Origin: Vibrio aerogenes
Lineage (GTDB): Bacteria; Pseudomonadota; Gammaproteobacteria; Enterobacterales; Vibrionaceae
DNA: 64,000 nt
Assembly (NCBI RefSeq): GCF_024346755.1
Contig: NZ_AP024861.1
Location: 3,100,001-3,164,000 of the forward strand
Reading direction: 5' to 3'
Shown one piece after another: positions 11,012 to 20,749 of this stretch. The position numbers were made by a program, and so were the translations under genes. The notes beneath the pieces were generated by a model. That model was not told where the DNA came from, ran no database searches, and was given only the letters and a program-made list of their open reading frames with translations. Within the stretch, counting starts at the first letter, position 1; every line of letters begins with the position of its first letter.

Positions 11012-11178
11012 GAATTGGGAATACTCTGATTACAGTCATCTTTAAGAAGTAAGCCAGGAATTTTACTGTATGCCCTTATTGATGAAAAGAGTTTACAGGA
11101 TTTGTTTTTATTACTTCGTGACATCAATGATATAGTATTTACTATCTTTTTGTATTTTTTGGGTAATAACGACGCCGT

Positions 11179-11790
11179 ATGATTCGCCAGATAACCCTTT
11201 GTTTCATTGCTTTGATCATTCTTAACGGCTGTGGAAGCCTTCAGCAACCCGTTCAGGTCCCTGTTGAGTGGCACTCTCATCAGAATCAGCTCAAACAAAT
11301 CACAACATACAATATCTCAGGTAAACTGGGGTACATCTCCCCGAAGGAGCGTCGTTCTTTTAACTTTCAATGGAAAAAGTTCTCCCGTCAAAATCAATTA
11401 CGGCTCACGACCTTTTTGGGACAAACCGTACTAAAAATAGATATCGGTGAAAACAGTGCCAGAATTGAAACATATGAGGGAGAGGTTTACACAGATAAAT
11501 CTCCGGAAGCTTTGATTGAAAAACTCACAGGGCTGAAGATTCCACTGAGTCCACTAAGTCAGTGGATCCTTGGGTTACCATCGAAAGCTGATCATTTCAC
11601 TTTAAATTCAGGCCATACACTGGAGACGCTTGACAAAACACTTGGCAAAGAAAAATGGCGGGTAAAATATGATGACTATACGGACATCAATTACCGGCAT
11701 AATTTGCTGCCACTGCCATCAAAATTATCTCTCAGCCAGGGACAAACAAAAATCAACCTCCGGATTTCTCAATGGAATATCAAGCAATGA
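11179..11790 (+). CDS. lolB: Outer-membrane lipoprotein receptor LolB
   Basis: Accepts lipoproteins from periplasmic LolA and inserts them into the outer membrane. The 203-aa product begins [20 protein letters not shown], a lipoprotein signal with lipobox LNGC, and continues with the LolB beta-barrel pattern ([42 protein letters not shown]). It shares a four-base ATGA overlap with ispE, implying translational coupling, and is divergent from hemA. Confidence 0.95.
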   Translation: MIRQITLCFIALIILNGCGSLQQPVQVPVEWHSHQNQLKQITTYNISGKLGYISPKERRSFNFQWKKFSRQNQLRLTTFLGQTVLKIDIGENSARIETYEGEVYTDKSPEALIEKLTGLKIPLSPLSQWILGLPSKADHFTLNSGHTLETLDKTLGKEKWRVKYDDYTDINYRHNLLPLPSKLSLSQGQTKINLRISQWNIKQ

Positions 11791-12650
11791 CAACAACATG
11801 GCCATCCCCGGCAAAGCTGAACCTGTTTTTATATATCACAGGACAACGCCCGGATGGCTACCATGAATTACAAACACTTTTTCAGTTTATTGACTATGGC
11901 GATGAACTCGTCATTAAAGTGAATTCAACCGGCAGAATCACTGTGAGTCCGGAAATTAAAGGAGTATCTCTGCAGGACAATCTGATATGGAAGGCTGCAA
12001 ATAAGCTGAAGAATTTAAGTCAATGTCCACTTGGTGCTGATATCACACTGCATAAGAAGCTCCCCATTGGTGGAGGTATTGGCGGAGGGTCATCGAATGC
12101 AGCAACGGCACTGGTTGCCCTGAATTATCTCTGGAACACAGAATATACAGAGGAACAGCTGGCTGATATGGGTTTATCTCTGGGCGCTGATATCCCGGTT
12201 TTTATCAAAGGACAAGCAGCTTTCGCACAGGGGGTTGGTGAGCAACTCACACCGGTTAAACCCCGGGAAAAATATTATCTGGTGGTCAGGCCTGATGTCA
12301 GTATTTCGACAGCTGTCATTTTTTCGCATCCTGAATTAACCAGAAATACGCGTAAACGAGCAATGGCCGAGCTTCTGGACGCTCCTTACGGAAACGATTG
12401 CGAAAAAATTGTCCGAAAGCTTTATCCAGAGGTTGATAAGAAACTTTCATGGCTGCTACAATACGCGCCGTCAAGATTGACAGGAACAGGATCATGTATT
12501 TTTGCGGAGTTTACAAGTAAAAATGATGCACTACATGTTCTTGCTCAAATGCCTGAGAATGTATCCGCATTTATTGCACAGGGATGTAATTTATCACCCC
12601 TGAAAAAGACATTACTCAGCTATCAATCAGCTCACACCAAATCAACTTAA
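11787..12650 (+). CDS. ispE: 4-diphosphocytidyl-2-C-methyl-D-erythritol kinase
   Basis: Phosphorylates CDP-methylerythritol in the non-mevalonate isoprenoid pathway; a GHMP kinase of about 287 aa. Seen: start [17 protein letters not shown] with the substrate-binding AKLN, ATP loop [17 protein letters not shown] near residue 92, SLGADIPVF, and the C-terminal LTGTGSCIF. The ATG inside the lolB stop (ATGA) is preferred over the ATG five codons upstream because it gives the family N-terminus. Confidence 0.97.
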   Translation: MTTTWPSPAKLNLFLYITGQRPDGYHELQTLFQFIDYGDELVIKVNSTGRITVSPEIKGVSLQDNLIWKAANKLKNLSQCPLGADITLHKKLPIGGGIGGGSSNAATALVALNYLWNTEYTEEQLADMGLSLGADIPVFIKGQAAFAQGVGEQLTPVKPREKYYLVVRPDVSISTAVIFSHPELTRNTRKRAMAELLDAPYGNDCEKIVRKLYPEVDKKLSWLLQYAPSRLTGTGSCIFAEFTSKNDALHVLAQMPENVSAFIAQGCNLSPLKKTLLSYQSAHTKST

Positions 12651-12679
12651 ACACTGGACGCAACCCTGAGGTTTCCACC

Positions 12680-13624
12680 GTGCCTGACATGAAGCTTTTT
12701 GCTGGTAACGCAATCCCCGAACTAGCCCAACGTATTGCTGATCGCTTATATATTTCTCTTGGTGATGCAACTGTATCCCGCTTTTCTGACGGAGAAGTCG
12801 CAGTTCAAATCAATGAAAATGTACGAGGTAGCGACGTATTTATTATTCAATCAACATGTGCTCCGACAAACGACAACCTGATGGAACTTGTTGTCATGAT
12901 TGATGCAATGCGCCGTGCTTCAGCAGGCCGTATTACTGCAGTAATCCCGTACTTTGGATACGCCCGTCAAGATCGACGAGTCCGTTCTGCACGTGTGCCG
13001 ATCACTGCAAAAGTCGTTGCAGACTTTCTGTCAAATGTTGGCGTCGATCGTGTTTTAACGATTGATCTCCACGCCGAACAGATTCAGGGTTTCTTTGATG
13101 TACCTGTTGACAATATCTTCGGTACCCCCGTTCTTCTTGAAGATATGAAAGCCCGTAATCTGGAAGATCCGGTTGTTGTCTCTCCTGATCTGGGAGGTGT
13201 TGTGCGTGCACGAGCTACAGCGAAAGCACTGGGTGACATAGATATCGCAATCGTAGATAAACGCCGCCCACGGGCAAATGTTTCTGAAGTCATGAATCTC
13301 ATCGGAGACGTTGATGGAAGAGACTGTGTCATCGTAGATGATATGATTGATACAGGCGGTACGCTTTGCAAAGCCGCTGAAGCTTTGAAAGAGCGTGGCG
13401 CAAAACGCGTCTTCGCATATGCAACGCATGCTGTATTTTCCGGCAATGCAGCACAAAACATTAAAAGTTCAGTCCTGGATCAGGTCATTGTAACGGACTC
13501 AGTTTCTCTCTCTAAGGAAATGCAGGCAACAGGAAAAGTTTCACAGTTAACATTGTCTACAATGCTGGCTGAAGCGATTCGCCGCATTAGCAATGAAGAG
13601 TCGATCTCAGCGATGTTTAACTAA
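12680..13624 (+). CDS. prs: Ribose-phosphate pyrophosphokinase (housekeeping PRPP synthetase)
   Basis: Makes PRPP from ribose-5-phosphate and ATP for nucleotide, NAD, histidine and tryptophan synthesis. At 314 aa it is nearly identical in pattern to E. coli Prs: GTG start giving [48 protein letters not shown] and the PRPP-binding [13 protein letters not shown] second, divergent prs-like gene lies in the nadV unit at 42-43 kb. It ends at a strong terminator. Confidence 0.98.
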   Translation: MPDMKLFAGNAIPELAQRIADRLYISLGDATVSRFSDGEVAVQINENVRGSDVFIIQSTCAPTNDNLMELVVMIDAMRRASAGRITAVIPYFGYARQDRRVRSARVPITAKVVADFLSNVGVDRVLTIDLHAEQIQGFFDVPVDNIFGTPVLLEDMKARNLEDPVVVSPDLGGVVRARATAKALGDIDIAIVDKRRPRANVSEVMNLIGDVDGRDCVIVDDMIDTGGTLCKAAEALKERGAKRVFAYATHAVFSGNAAQNIKSSVLDQVIVTDSVSLSKEMQATGKVSQLTLSTMLAEAIRRISNEESISAMFN

Positions 13625-13648
13625 GCTAAACTTTAGCCAGATCTCTGA

Positions 13649-13680
13649 AACACCACATGTTTTCAATGTGGTGTTTTTTT
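13649..13680 (+). terminator. Terminator after prs
   Basis: Ten-base-pair stem AACACCACAT / ATGTGGTGTT with a seven-T tail, 25 bases past the prs stop. Confidence 0.88.
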
Positions 13681-13766
13681 ATGCTCAGAGAACAAGATCA
13701 CAAGTTTGGGTATGTCAAATATTGTGCTATGATACGGCGCTTTTCAGTTCCAAAGAGGGCCATATT

Positions 13767-14357
13767 GTGAGTCTTCCGATAAAGTTACTTGTTGGGTTGG
13801 CAAATCCCGGCCCTGAATATGCGCGTACAAGACACAATGCAGGTGCATGGATTGTTGAAGAACTTGCCCGGGTCCATCATGTCGTATTAAAAAATGAATC
13901 AAAGTTTTACGGCCTGACCGGACGCATCGTCATGAATGAGCATGATCTCCGTTTGTTGATACCAACAACGTTTATGAATTTATCCGGGAAAGCTATTGCG
14001 GCGCTGGCCAAATTCTATCAGATCAAACCAGAAGAAATCATGGTGGCACATGATGAGCTTGATCTCCCTCCCGGAGTCGCTAAGTTTAAAATGGGAGGTG
14101 GGCACGGAGGTCACAATGGTCTGAGAGATACCATCAATAAACTTGGTAATAATAAAGATTTTTACCGCCTCAGAATTGGCATAGGACATCCGGGACATAA
14201 AGACCGGGTTACTGGTTATGTTCTGGGAAAAGCGCCTCAAAAGGAACAGGCGTGTCTGGATGCAGTGGTAGATGAATCGGTCCGGTGTCTGGATATTTTA
14301 CTCAAAGACGGTTTAACAAAGGCACAGAACCGTTTACATACATTCAAAGCAGAATAG
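13767..14357 (+). CDS. pth: Peptidyl-tRNA hydrolase
   Basis: Frees tRNA from prematurely released peptidyl-tRNA. The GTG start at 13767 gives [20 protein letters not shown], the family N-terminus, for a 196-aa protein; the frame is open upstream but that part is intergenic (prs terminator). Conserved residues are visible: the catalytic His in TRHNAGAW, Asn in [17 protein letters not shown] and [11 protein letters not shown]. It is followed 10 bases later by ychF, the usual pth-ychF pair. Confidence 0.97.
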   Translation: MSLPIKLLVGLANPGPEYARTRHNAGAWIVEELARVHHVVLKNESKFYGLTGRIVMNEHDLRLLIPTTFMNLSGKAIAALAKFYQIKPEEIMVAHDELDLPPGVAKFKMGGGHGGHNGLRDTINKLGNNKDFYRLRIGIGHPGHKDRVTGYVLGKAPQKEQACLDAVVDESVRCLDILLKDGLTKAQNRLHTFKAE

Positions 14358-14367
14358 GGTTATAGTC

Positions 14368-15459
14368 ATGGGTTTTAAATGTGGCATTGTTGGTCTACCA
14401 AATGTTGGCAAGTCAACGCTTTTTAATGCACTCACTAAAGCAGGAATTGAAGCTGCAAATTTTCCTTTTTGTACAATTGAGCCCAATACCGGCATTGTTC
14501 CGGTTCCAGATATTCGTCTTGATGCTTTGGCAAACATCGTTAACCCGGAGCGAGTTTTACCGACAACGATGGAGTTCGTGGACATTGCTGGCTTGGTTGC
14601 CGGTGCATCCAAAGGGGAAGGCTTAGGAAATAAGTTCCTTGCGAACATTCGTGAAACAGATGCTATTGGACATGTTGTTCGTTGTTTTGAAAATGAAAAT
14701 ATTGTTCACGTTGCCGGCAAAGTTTCTCCTATTGAAGATATTGAAGTCATCAACCTTGAACTTGCACTTGCAGATTTAGATGCTTGCGAAAGAGCAATGC
14801 AACGTCAGGCAAAAAAAGCAAAAGGTGGAGATAAAGACGCAAAATTCGAGATCAGTGTACTGGAGAAATTACTCCCGGTACTGACTGAAGGCGGTATGGC
14901 CCGCAGTGTCACATTGACTAAAGAAGAAAATGCAGCCATTGCTTATCTGAACTTCCTGACTCTAAAACCAACGATGTATATTGCTAATGTGAACGAAGAT
15001 GGTTTTGACGACAACCCATACCTGGAAGCAGTTAAAGAGTTTGCAGCACAAGAAAATAATGTGGTCGTCGCTGTCTGTGCCGCTATTGAATCTGAAATGG
15101 CAGAATTAGACGATGATGATCGTGATGAGTTTCTGGCTGATCTGGGTATTGAAGAACCTGGTCTGAACCGAGTGATTCGTTCTGGTTATGAATTGCTCGA
15201 TCTGCATACCTATTTCACTGCAGGTGTAAAGGAAGTACGGGCCTGGACAATACCTGTCGGTGCAACAGCGCCTCAGGCGGCGGGTAAAATCCATACTGAC
15301 TTTGAGCGGGGATTCATCCGGGCTGAAGTTGTTGGTTATGATGATTTTATTCAGTTCAATGGCGAATCAGGTGCAAAAGAAGCAGGAAAGTGGCGCCTTG
15401 AAGGCAAAGACTACATCGTCAAAGATGGAGATGTCGTTCATTTCCGCTTTAATGTTTGA
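14368..15459 (+). CDS. ychF: Redox-responsive ATPase/GTPase YchF
   Basis: An OLA1/YchF-type P-loop NTPase, 363 aa, which binds ATP better than GTP and associates with ribosomes. Seen: P-loop GLPNVGKST near residue 8, [30 protein letters not shown], a coiled-coil insertion around residues 130-180, NVNEDG replacing the GTP-specific NKxD, and a C-terminal TGS domain ending VHFRFNV. Second gene of the pth-ychF unit. Confidence 0.97.
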   Translation: MGFKCGIVGLPNVGKSTLFNALTKAGIEAANFPFCTIEPNTGIVPVPDIRLDALANIVNPERVLPTTMEFVDIAGLVAGASKGEGLGNKFLANIRETDAIGHVVRCFENENIVHVAGKVSPIEDIEVINLELALADLDACERAMQRQAKKAKGGDKDAKFEISVLEKLLPVLTEGGMARSVTLTKEENAAIAYLNFLTLKPTMYIANVNEDGFDDNPYLEAVKEFAAQENNVVVAVCAAIESEMAELDDDDRDEFLADLGIEEPGLNRVIRSGYELLDLHTYFTAGVKEVRAWTIPVGATAPQAAGKIHTDFERGFIRAEVVGYDDFIQFNGESGAKEAGKWRLEGKDYIVKDGDVVHFRFNV

Positions 15460-15477
15460 TACGGATGTACCTCTTTT

Positions 15478-15501
15478 CAGGGAGTAGTCTCTTGCTCCCT
15501 G
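15478..15501 (+). terminator. Possible hairpin terminator after ychF
   Basis: Stem CAGGGAG / CTCCCTG with a ten-base loop, 18 bases after the ychF stop. No U-run follows, so it is a weak call. Confidence 0.4.
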
Positions 15502-15652
15502 TACTTAAAAAAACAATAGCTCAATCAATTTAGTCATCACTGTTTTTTGATAATCTTCATTCTCAATGACGAGTCAATTTGCCAATAAACAACCAGCTTT
15601 GGTCAAAAAAAAAACGAACGATTGATTTATACAAATTTATTCGAAAAAACTA

Positions 15653-15689
15653 TTGACGCTCTTGCACCATATCAGCATAATGCGCTCCG
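15653..15689 (+). promoter_or_regulatory. Promoter of the tRNA cluster with GC-rich discriminator
   Basis: TTGACG, 17-bp spacer, CATAAT (15676-15681), then GCGCTCCG. The GC-rich discriminator is typical of stable-RNA promoters under stringent control. It lies about 45 bases before the first tRNA. Confidence 0.8.
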
Positions 15690-15730
15690 TTCTTGAGAAT
15701 ATACATATGTATATTTCTGTGAAGACAGAT

Positions 15731-15807
15731 GGCTACGTAGCTCAGCTGGTTAGAGCACATCACTCATAATGATGGGGTCACAGGTTCAAATCCCGTCGTA
15801 GCCACCA
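15731..15807 (+). tRNA. tRNA-Met(CAT), elongator, copy 1
   Basis: 77 bases with encoded CCA; acceptor GGCTACG pairs with CGTAGCC and the anticodon loop is CTCATAA. The sequence follows the E. coli elongator Met tRNA, not the initiator. Confidence 0.96.
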
Positions 15808-15826
15808 TTTTTATAATGGATAATTT

Positions 15827-15911
15827 GCGGAAGTGGCGAAATTGGTAGACGCACCAGATTTAGGTTCTGGCGCCGCAAGGTGTGAGAGTTCAAGTCTCTC
15901 CTTCCGCACCA
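15827..15911 (+). tRNA. tRNA-Leu(TAG), copy 1
   Basis: 85 bases with CCA; class II tRNA with a long variable arm; anticodon loop ATTTAGG reads TAG. Confidence 0.96.
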
Positions 15912-15950
15912 GTTTTTTTTGTATTTTGATTTAGTATCAGGATACACGAC

Positions 15951-16025
15951 AGGTCTATCGCCAAGTGGTAAGGCAACGGGTTTTGATCCCGTCATCCCCT
16001 GGTTCGAATCCAGGTAGACCTGCCA
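15951..16025 (+). tRNA. tRNA-Gln(TTG), copy 1
   Basis: 75 bases with CCA; acceptor AGGTCTA / TAGACCT; anticodon loop TTTTGAT reads TTG. Confidence 0.96.
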
Positions 16026-16106
16026 TTTTTTCAATCTGTTTTTAAGAATACAAAAAAGAGATTGAAACAAAGAGTGGGATTTATTATATTGTTCCGCTCT
16101 AAAAGT

Positions 16107-16183
16107 GGCTACGTAGCTCAGCTGGTTAGAGCACATCACTCATAATGATGGGGTCACAGGTTCAAATCCCGTCGTAGCCACCA
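16107..16183 (+). tRNA. tRNA-Met(CAT), elongator, copy 2
   Basis: Identical to copy 1; 77 bases with CCA. Starts a Met-Leu(CAG)-Gln sub-block. Confidence 0.96.
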
Positions 16184-16202
16184 TTTTATTCTCACTACTT
16201 TT

Positions 16203-16289
16203 GCGGTGGTGGCGGAATTGGTAGACGCGCTAGCTTCAGGTGCTAGTGTCCGTTAGGACGTGAGGGTTCAAGTCCCTCCCTCCGCACCA
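16203..16289 (+). tRNA. tRNA-Leu(CAG), copy 1
   Basis: 87 bases with CCA and long variable arm; anticodon loop CTTCAGG reads CAG. Confidence 0.96.
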
Positions 16290-16310
16290 AAGTGAGAATA
16301 AAACTGTTAC

Positions 16311-16385
16311 AGGTCTATCGCCAAGTGGTAAGGCAACGGGTTTTGATCCCGTCATCCCCTGGTTCGAATCCAGGTAGACCTGCCA
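16311..16385 (+). tRNA. tRNA-Gln(TTG), copy 2
   Basis: Identical to copy 1. It begins a Gln-spacer-Leu(TAG) unit that is repeated downstream. Confidence 0.96.
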
Positions 16386-16457
16386 TATTTATATCAGCCA
16401 GTCGTGTATGAGTGGTTGAAAGCCTGATATTTTTTCTGATTTTATTATCGGAAGCAT

Positions 16458-16542
16458 GCGGAAGTGGCGAAATTGGTAGACGCACCAGATTTAGGTTCTG
16501 GCGCCGCAAGGTGTGAGAGTTCAAGTCTCTCCTTCCGCACCA
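16458..16542 (+). tRNA. tRNA-Leu(TAG), copy 2
   Basis: Identical to copy 1, 85 bases with CCA. Confidence 0.96.
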
Positions 16543-16579
16543 TATTCGAAGTCTTTTGAGTTTAATCTCAAGGCTCTGC

Positions 16580-16654
16580 AGGTCTATCGCCAAGTGGTAA
16601 GGCAACGGGTTTTGATCCCGTCATTCCCTGGTTCGAATCCAGGTAGACCTGCCA
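16580..16654 (+). tRNA. tRNA-Gln(TTG), copy 3
   Basis: As copies 1 and 2 but with one base change in the variable region (CATTCCC in place of CATCCCC), the base E. coli has there. Confidence 0.96.
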
Positions 16655-16729
16655 TATTTATATCAGCCAGTCGTGTATGAGTGGTTGAAGCTTTAAAAAT
16701 TTGTTTTCTGATTTTATTATCAGAAGTAT

Positions 16730-16814
16730 GCGGAAGTGGCGAAATTGGTAGACGCACCAGATTTAGGTTCTGGCGCCGCAAGGTGTGAGAGTTCAAGTCT
16801 CTCCTTCCGCACCA
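16730..16814 (+). tRNA. tRNA-Leu(TAG), copy 3
   Basis: Identical to copies 1 and 2, 85 bases with CCA. Confidence 0.96.
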
Positions 16815-16824
16815 TAAATATCTT

Positions 16825-16901
16825 GGCTACGTAGCTCAGCTGGTTAGAGCACATCACTCATAATGATGGGGTCACAGGTTCAAATCCCGTCGTAGCCACC
16901 A
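16825..16901 (+). tRNA. tRNA-Met(CAT), elongator, copy 3
   Basis: Identical to copies 1 and 2, only ten bases after the preceding tRNA-Leu. Confidence 0.96.
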
Positions 16902-16925
16902 TATTTTTATTTGCTATTTCGACAT

Positions 16926-17012
16926 GCGGTGGTGGCGGAATTGGTAGACGCGCTAGCTTCAGGTGCTAGTGTCCGTTAGGACGTGAGGGTTCAAGTCCCT
17001 CCCTCCGCACCA
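16926..17012 (+). tRNA. tRNA-Leu(CAG), copy 2
   Basis: Identical to the copy at 16203; last tRNA of the cluster. No clear terminator follows. Confidence 0.96.
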
Positions 17013-17570
17013 GAAATGGCAGATTATTGTTCTTCTCTCCCTTTAGGTTATTTCCTCCCGTAATTGTTTTATTTTTCTTATGGTCAATTGGATTGTCGTA
17101 ATTTTATCTGACCATCAAATTAGCGACTGTATCGTTTGTCCTTTGAAAAATCACCATGGCGTGTTTGTACCGATTTGTAAAATGAACTGTTCATCTCGAC
17201 ATATCGTTTATCACAAGTTGTTATGAAGTACATAATGACCACGTTGAGCCGGTTATGGAACAGATTACTTCGCTTAGTATGTGGATACAGACTATGTATG
17301 AAAATACTTGCCCCATAATTTGGGGAGTATTGTGATATGGGATATTCGACAAAACATCTACCAAACTAACACCAAACACATCAAATGATTGATCATATGA
17401 ATGATTCTGGTGTGGAAAACATACAAGGGCATTAGGTATGGAGGCCCTTGTTTAAGCGCCTTTCTTATCAATAAAAAGGGGATGGCTTGAGCGGTTTGCG
17501 GAACCAGATATATCCAGATCAGAAAATGACTAAGGATGGTATAAGACACAGAAAAGTTGTCGGAAATAAA
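17013..17570. other. Gene-free stretch between the tRNA cluster and the flagellin terminator
   Basis: No convincing coding region. A 63-codon minus-strand frame at 17358-17549 lacks a ribosome site and family features. A perfect 8-bp hairpin ACAAGGGC / GCCCTTGT with a 13-base loop lies at 17423-17451. Otherwise I see nothing. Confidence 0.5.
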
Positions 17571-17592
17571 AAATCCAGCCTAAGCTGGATTT
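17571..17592 (-). terminator. Terminator of the flaC-like flagellin gene
   Basis: Nine-base-pair stem AAATCCAGC / GCTGGATTT with a four-base loop and T-rich minus-strand tail, 33 bases after the stop codon. Confidence 0.85.
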
Positions 17593-17624
17593 TTTTGATA
17601 AAGCATCAAAAGCAATTACAGATA

Positions 17625-18761
17625 TTAGCCTAAAAGTGCTAATGCTGAATTTGGCGCTTGTTTTGCCTGGGCAAGCACTGAACTTGAAGCTTGAGAAAGA
17701 ATCTGAGCTTTTGTCAAAGCTGTCGTTTCTTTTGCAAAATCAGTATCTTTGATACGGCTTGCAGAAGCATTCACGTTTTCGTCAATGTTGTTCAGGTTGC
17801 TGATCGCATGTCCAAAACGGTTCTGGAATGCACCCAGTTCAGCACGGTGACTATCTACATATTGTAGAGCAGCATCAACAACAGCAACAGCTTGTTGCGC
17901 ACCACCTACAGAAGTGACATTGATAGAATCAACTGTGACTTCTTTTGAGTCAGAAGACAGACCTAGTTCACTCGCCAGACTACCACCAAAGTCCAACTCG
18001 CCGTCGATCTGATTGTTATCTGTGAACAATTGCAACTGACCTTTTTCATTTACAGATGCAACCAGTTCATCAGTCTGACCATTAATATATGTAGCAAGCT
18101 CTTCAATATCATCACCGGCTTTAGCATTGATTTCGATTGTTTTCTCACCTTCAACTTTATCATTCAAAGTGATTGTCAAATCGTTATCATCGCCATTTAC
18201 AGACCAGCTTTTATCTTTACCTTCTTCAGCAACATAGCTTTGACCACCCATGCTGCTATTGTCACTACGCATATTTTTCAGGTTCAACATAACCGCTTCG
18301 CCGCTATCAGCACCGATTTGGAAAGACTTAGTTGAGAATGAACCATTCATCAACTTCGCACCACCAAATGATGTTGTTTCAGCAATACGGTTTAATTCAT
18401 CATTTAATGATGTAATTTCTTCCTGAATTGCCTGACGATCTGATTTAGAGTTAGAACCATTTGAAGATTGTAGAGACAGATCTCTCATACGCTGCAGAAT
18501 GCTTGTTGTTTCTTTCATCGCACCTTCAGCTGTTTGGGCGATAGAGATACCATCGTTTGCGTTTCGGACAGCAACTCCAAGACCACGACTCTGGACATTC
18601 AAACGATTCGAAATTTGCAACCCAGCCGCATCATCCTTCGCGCTATTGATTTTATATCCAGAAGATAAACGTTCCATTGATGAGTTCATTTGTTGCGTTG
18701 CGCTATTCAGATAACGCTGAGCCGTCATCGCTGATACGTTTGTATTTACATTAACCGCCAT
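17625..18761 (-). CDS. flaC: Polar flagellin, FlaC-like
   Basis: A filament subunit of 378 aa, exported by the flagellar type III system. The start at 18761 ([18 protein letters not shown]) has a TAGGAG ribosome site seven bases away; upstream in-frame ATGs would add a leader flagellins lack. The conserved D0/D1 ends are present: N-terminal [17 protein letters not shown] and C-terminal [20 protein letters not shown]. The variable middle (about residues 170-290) differs from the neighbouring flagellin. The symbol is by position (V. cholerae has flaC beside flaA). A sigma-28-like promoter lies upstream, so it is probably a late gene. Confidence 0.9.
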   Translation of the reverse strand: MAVNVNTNVSAMTAQRYLNSATQQMNSSMERLSSGYKINSAKDDAAGLQISNRLNVQSRGLGVAVRNANDGISIAQTAEGAMKETTSILQRMRDLSLQSSNGSNSKSDRQAIQEEITSLNDELNRIAETTSFGGAKLMNGSFSTKSFQIGADSGEAVMLNLKNMRSDNSSMGGQSYVAEEGKDKSWSVNGDDNDLTITLNDKVEGEKTIEINAKAGDDIEELATYINGQTDELVASVNEKGQLQLFTDNNQIDGELDFGGSLASELGLSSDSKEVTVDSINVTSVGGAQQAVAVVDAALQYVDSHRAELGAFQNRFGHAISNLNNIDENVNASASRIKDTDFAKETTALTKAQILSQASSSVLAQAKQAPNSALALLG

Positions 18762-19236
18762 AGTGGTTTCTCCTAATTGATTTTCCGGCAATGCGGAAAT
18801 TCTTTCATGTTTGTCCGACGTCTCGGATAAACATAGTTCTCTCAAAGTTCAGTCCTATAGCGACTTGCGGATTATTTCCTTTAGAAAAAAAATGGCCATT
18901 GATGTGAAAAAGATGGACTAAAGATCACATTGCGACTGAACACGCAAAAATGATATGCGAAAAGCAGAAATAGCTAAAGTTTTCCGGGAATTTACCAAGG
19001 TGGGTAAAAAAGAGAGAGAAGCCCCTTTTCCTTTGAGAGAACCGGGGCTAGAGAGTGGTAGCCAGTCCAATGTGGAGATCGAGAGAAATAGTCACATTTG
19101 GCATACCGGTGTACGATTCATAAATGTGTGAAACAGGTTTTTGAGAGAGAGTTTCACACGATTCAATCATCATACATTTACCAAAGGGTTATCATCCTAA
19201 GCTCACGTCTGAACCAAACAGATGATAACTCTGCTA
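18762..19236. other. Intergenic region between flaA and flaC with GAGAGA motifs and hairpins
   Basis: Besides the sigma-28 site, it holds AGCCCC / GGGGCT at 19020-19049, which followed on the minus strand by a TCTCTCTCTTTTTT tract could end flaA transcripts, and a 9-bp hairpin GTGTGAAAC / GTTTCACAC at 19126-19159. The motif GAGAGA recurs about five times between 19010 and 19150. Confidence 0.55.
18857..18883 (-). promoter_or_regulatory. Sigma-28-like promoter of flaC
   Basis: On the minus strand TAAA, 15-base spacer, GTCGCTAT, compared with TAAA-N15-GCCGATAA. The same GTCG variant is seen before flgM. Confidence 0.6.
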
Positions 19237-20376
19237 CTACTGCAATAAGGAGATTGCAGCGTTTGGTAATTGTTTTGCCTGAGCCAGAATAGAAGTGCCG
19301 GCCTGTTGCAAAATTTGCGCTTTTGTCATCTGGGTTGTTTCTTTAGCAAAATCAGTATCTTTAATACGACTTTTCGATGCTTCAACATTCTCCTGAATGT
19401 TAGACAAATTGTTGATACTATGGCTTAAACGGTTTTGCTTAGCACCTAAGTCTGCCCGTTCAGAATCAACATATTTTAAAGCTGCATCCAAAATGCTGAC
19501 TGCATTTTGAGAAGTACCAATCGATAAAATATCTGCCTGATTCACTGTCGTATATGTGCCTTCACCATCTTCCATGCCAAGTTCAGAGGCTAAGCCACCC
19601 GAGACTGAAAGATCGCCAACAATGTCAGTTTCACCGATGAAAAGCTGAAGCTGCCCGTCATCATTTACAGAAGCTTTCACCCGTTCATTTTGACCATTGA
19701 TGTAAGTTGCAACTTCCTGGATATCGTCTCCGGGTTTTGCATTAATATTGATTTCAATCTCTTCGCCATCTTTGGTCGTAAACTCCATTTTCAGATCCCG
19801 CTTATCAGCCGGAACTCCCCAGTCTTCACTTTTTCCGTTTTCACTGGAGAATGTTTTACCACCCATGTGAGGATCATCAGCCCGCATACTGGTTAAACCA
19901 ATAATAATTGCTTCACCAGCATTAGAGCCGATCTGGAAAGCGGCTTCACCGAACGTTCCATTCAATAATCTGCGGCCACCAAAAGAGGTTGTCTCAGCAA
20001 TACGGTTTAACTCATCCTGCAGTGCATGAAACTCGTCATTCAATGCTTCACGCTCTGAATGAGAGTTTGTTCCGTTTGCTGATTGCAAAGCCAAATCACG
20101 CATACGCTGTAAGATACTTGTTGACTCCCCCATTGCTCCTTCAGCTGTTTGAGCAATAGAGATACCGTCACTCGCATTACGAATAGCAACGTCTAAACCA
20201 CGGGATTGAGAAATCAACCGGTTAGAGATCTGCAGACCTGCCGCATCATCTTTAGCACTATTAATTCGATTCCCTGAAGATAGACGTTCCATCGATGTAT
20301 TCAGCTCATCAGTCGCTTTCGTCAGATAGCGTTGAGCTGTCATCGCTGACACATTCGTATTTACATTAATGGTCAT
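19237..20376 (-). CDS. flaA: Polar flagellin, FlaA-like (sigma-54 dependent)
   Basis: A 379-aa flagellin beginning [18 protein letters not shown] with conserved N-terminal [17 protein letters not shown] and C-terminal [20 protein letters not shown]. The middle region (about 170-290) carries the FKxINGQ-type segment [17 protein letters not shown] shared with its neighbour. Unlike flaC it has a sigma-54 element about 140 bases upstream, the arrangement described for V. cholerae flaA, the core flagellin needed for motility. The symbol rests on this and on position next to flgKL. Confidence 0.9.
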   Translation of the reverse strand: MTINVNTNVSAMTAQRYLTKATDELNTSMERLSSGNRINSAKDDAAGLQISNRLISQSRGLDVAIRNASDGISIAQTAEGAMGESTSILQRMRDLALQSANGTNSHSEREALNDEFHALQDELNRIAETTSFGGRRLLNGTFGEAAFQIGSNAGEAIIIGLTSMRADDPHMGGKTFSSENGKSEDWGVPADKRDLKMEFTTKDGEEIEININAKPGDDIQEVATYINGQNERVKASVNDDGQLQLFIGETDIVGDLSVSGGLASELGMEDGEGTYTTVNQADILSIGTSQNAVSILDAALKYVDSERADLGAKQNRLSHSINNLSNIQENVEASKSRIKDTDFAKETTQMTKAQILQQAGTSILAQAKQLPNAAISLLQ

Positions 20377-20516
20377 AGTTTGCTCTCCTATTGAGTTCGC
20401 AAGCTTATTGCGAAGTGGTCAGCTTTAACTCTCATTTGGAAGCACTGACCGTAAATAACTTTCCATATCGCTACACCACCGGTTACATGACCGATAATAT
20501 GCTCCATAGTTAAATT

Positions 20517-20536
20517 AATACAACTTACGTGCCAAC
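20517..20536 (-). promoter_or_regulatory. Sigma-54 promoter of flaA
   Basis: Minus strand TTGGCACG-TAAG-TTGTAT; GG and TG are at the -24/-12 spacing. The -24 half is perfect and the -12 half has GT in place of GC. Confidence 0.75.
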
Positions 20537-20635
20537 TTTTCATGAAATTAAAACTCTTTTAAAATCAACAAGTTAAAAAAGAAAGCTCACCTAATAATAT
20601 TTAATTCAATGATTGAAGCTTTAGACTTCAATACG

Positions 20636-20666
20636 TTGCCGCTTTTTCTTGCCGCTTCTTTGCCAC
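20636..20666. promoter_or_regulatory. Array of three TTGCCGC/TTGCCAC motifs upstream of the flaA promoter
   Basis: TTGCCGC at 20636 and 20649 and TTGCCAC at 20660, spaced 13 and 11 bases, 100-130 bases upstream of the sigma-54 element. Position and helical phasing suit an enhancer for the flagellar activator (FlrC in vibrios); assignment is inference. Confidence 0.45.
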
Positions 20667-20749
20667 CCAGTTTTCCGGGGCCGTAAAGTATCACGTGATT
20701 TAACATCTCCTTTCGCTCTTATGGCATTGCACATAAGGCACCTTGAAAG

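Larger units (their letters stand above)
16311..16814 (+). repeat. Duplicated tRNA-Gln/spacer/tRNA-Leu(TAG) unit
   Basis: The unit at 16311-16542 recurs at 16580-16814. The spacer after both tRNA-Gln copies shares over 30 bases (ending GTATGAGTGGTTGAA), then diverges and rejoins near TTTATTAT before the Leu gene. This shows a tandem duplication of the unit. Confidence 0.85.

Noticed and set aside
13002..13461. Overlapping minus-strand frames inside prs
   Set aside because: Complementary-strand shadows of a strongly conserved gene.
15786..16796. Minus-strand reading frames with repeated RRDLNSHTLRRQNLNLVR-type sequence
   Set aside because: They are antisense to the tRNA genes; this is a well-known artefact of translating tRNA-Leu and tRNA-Gln complements.
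17358..17549. 63-codon minus-strand frame downstream of flaC
   Set aside because: No ribosome site, no family features and it runs over a hairpin.
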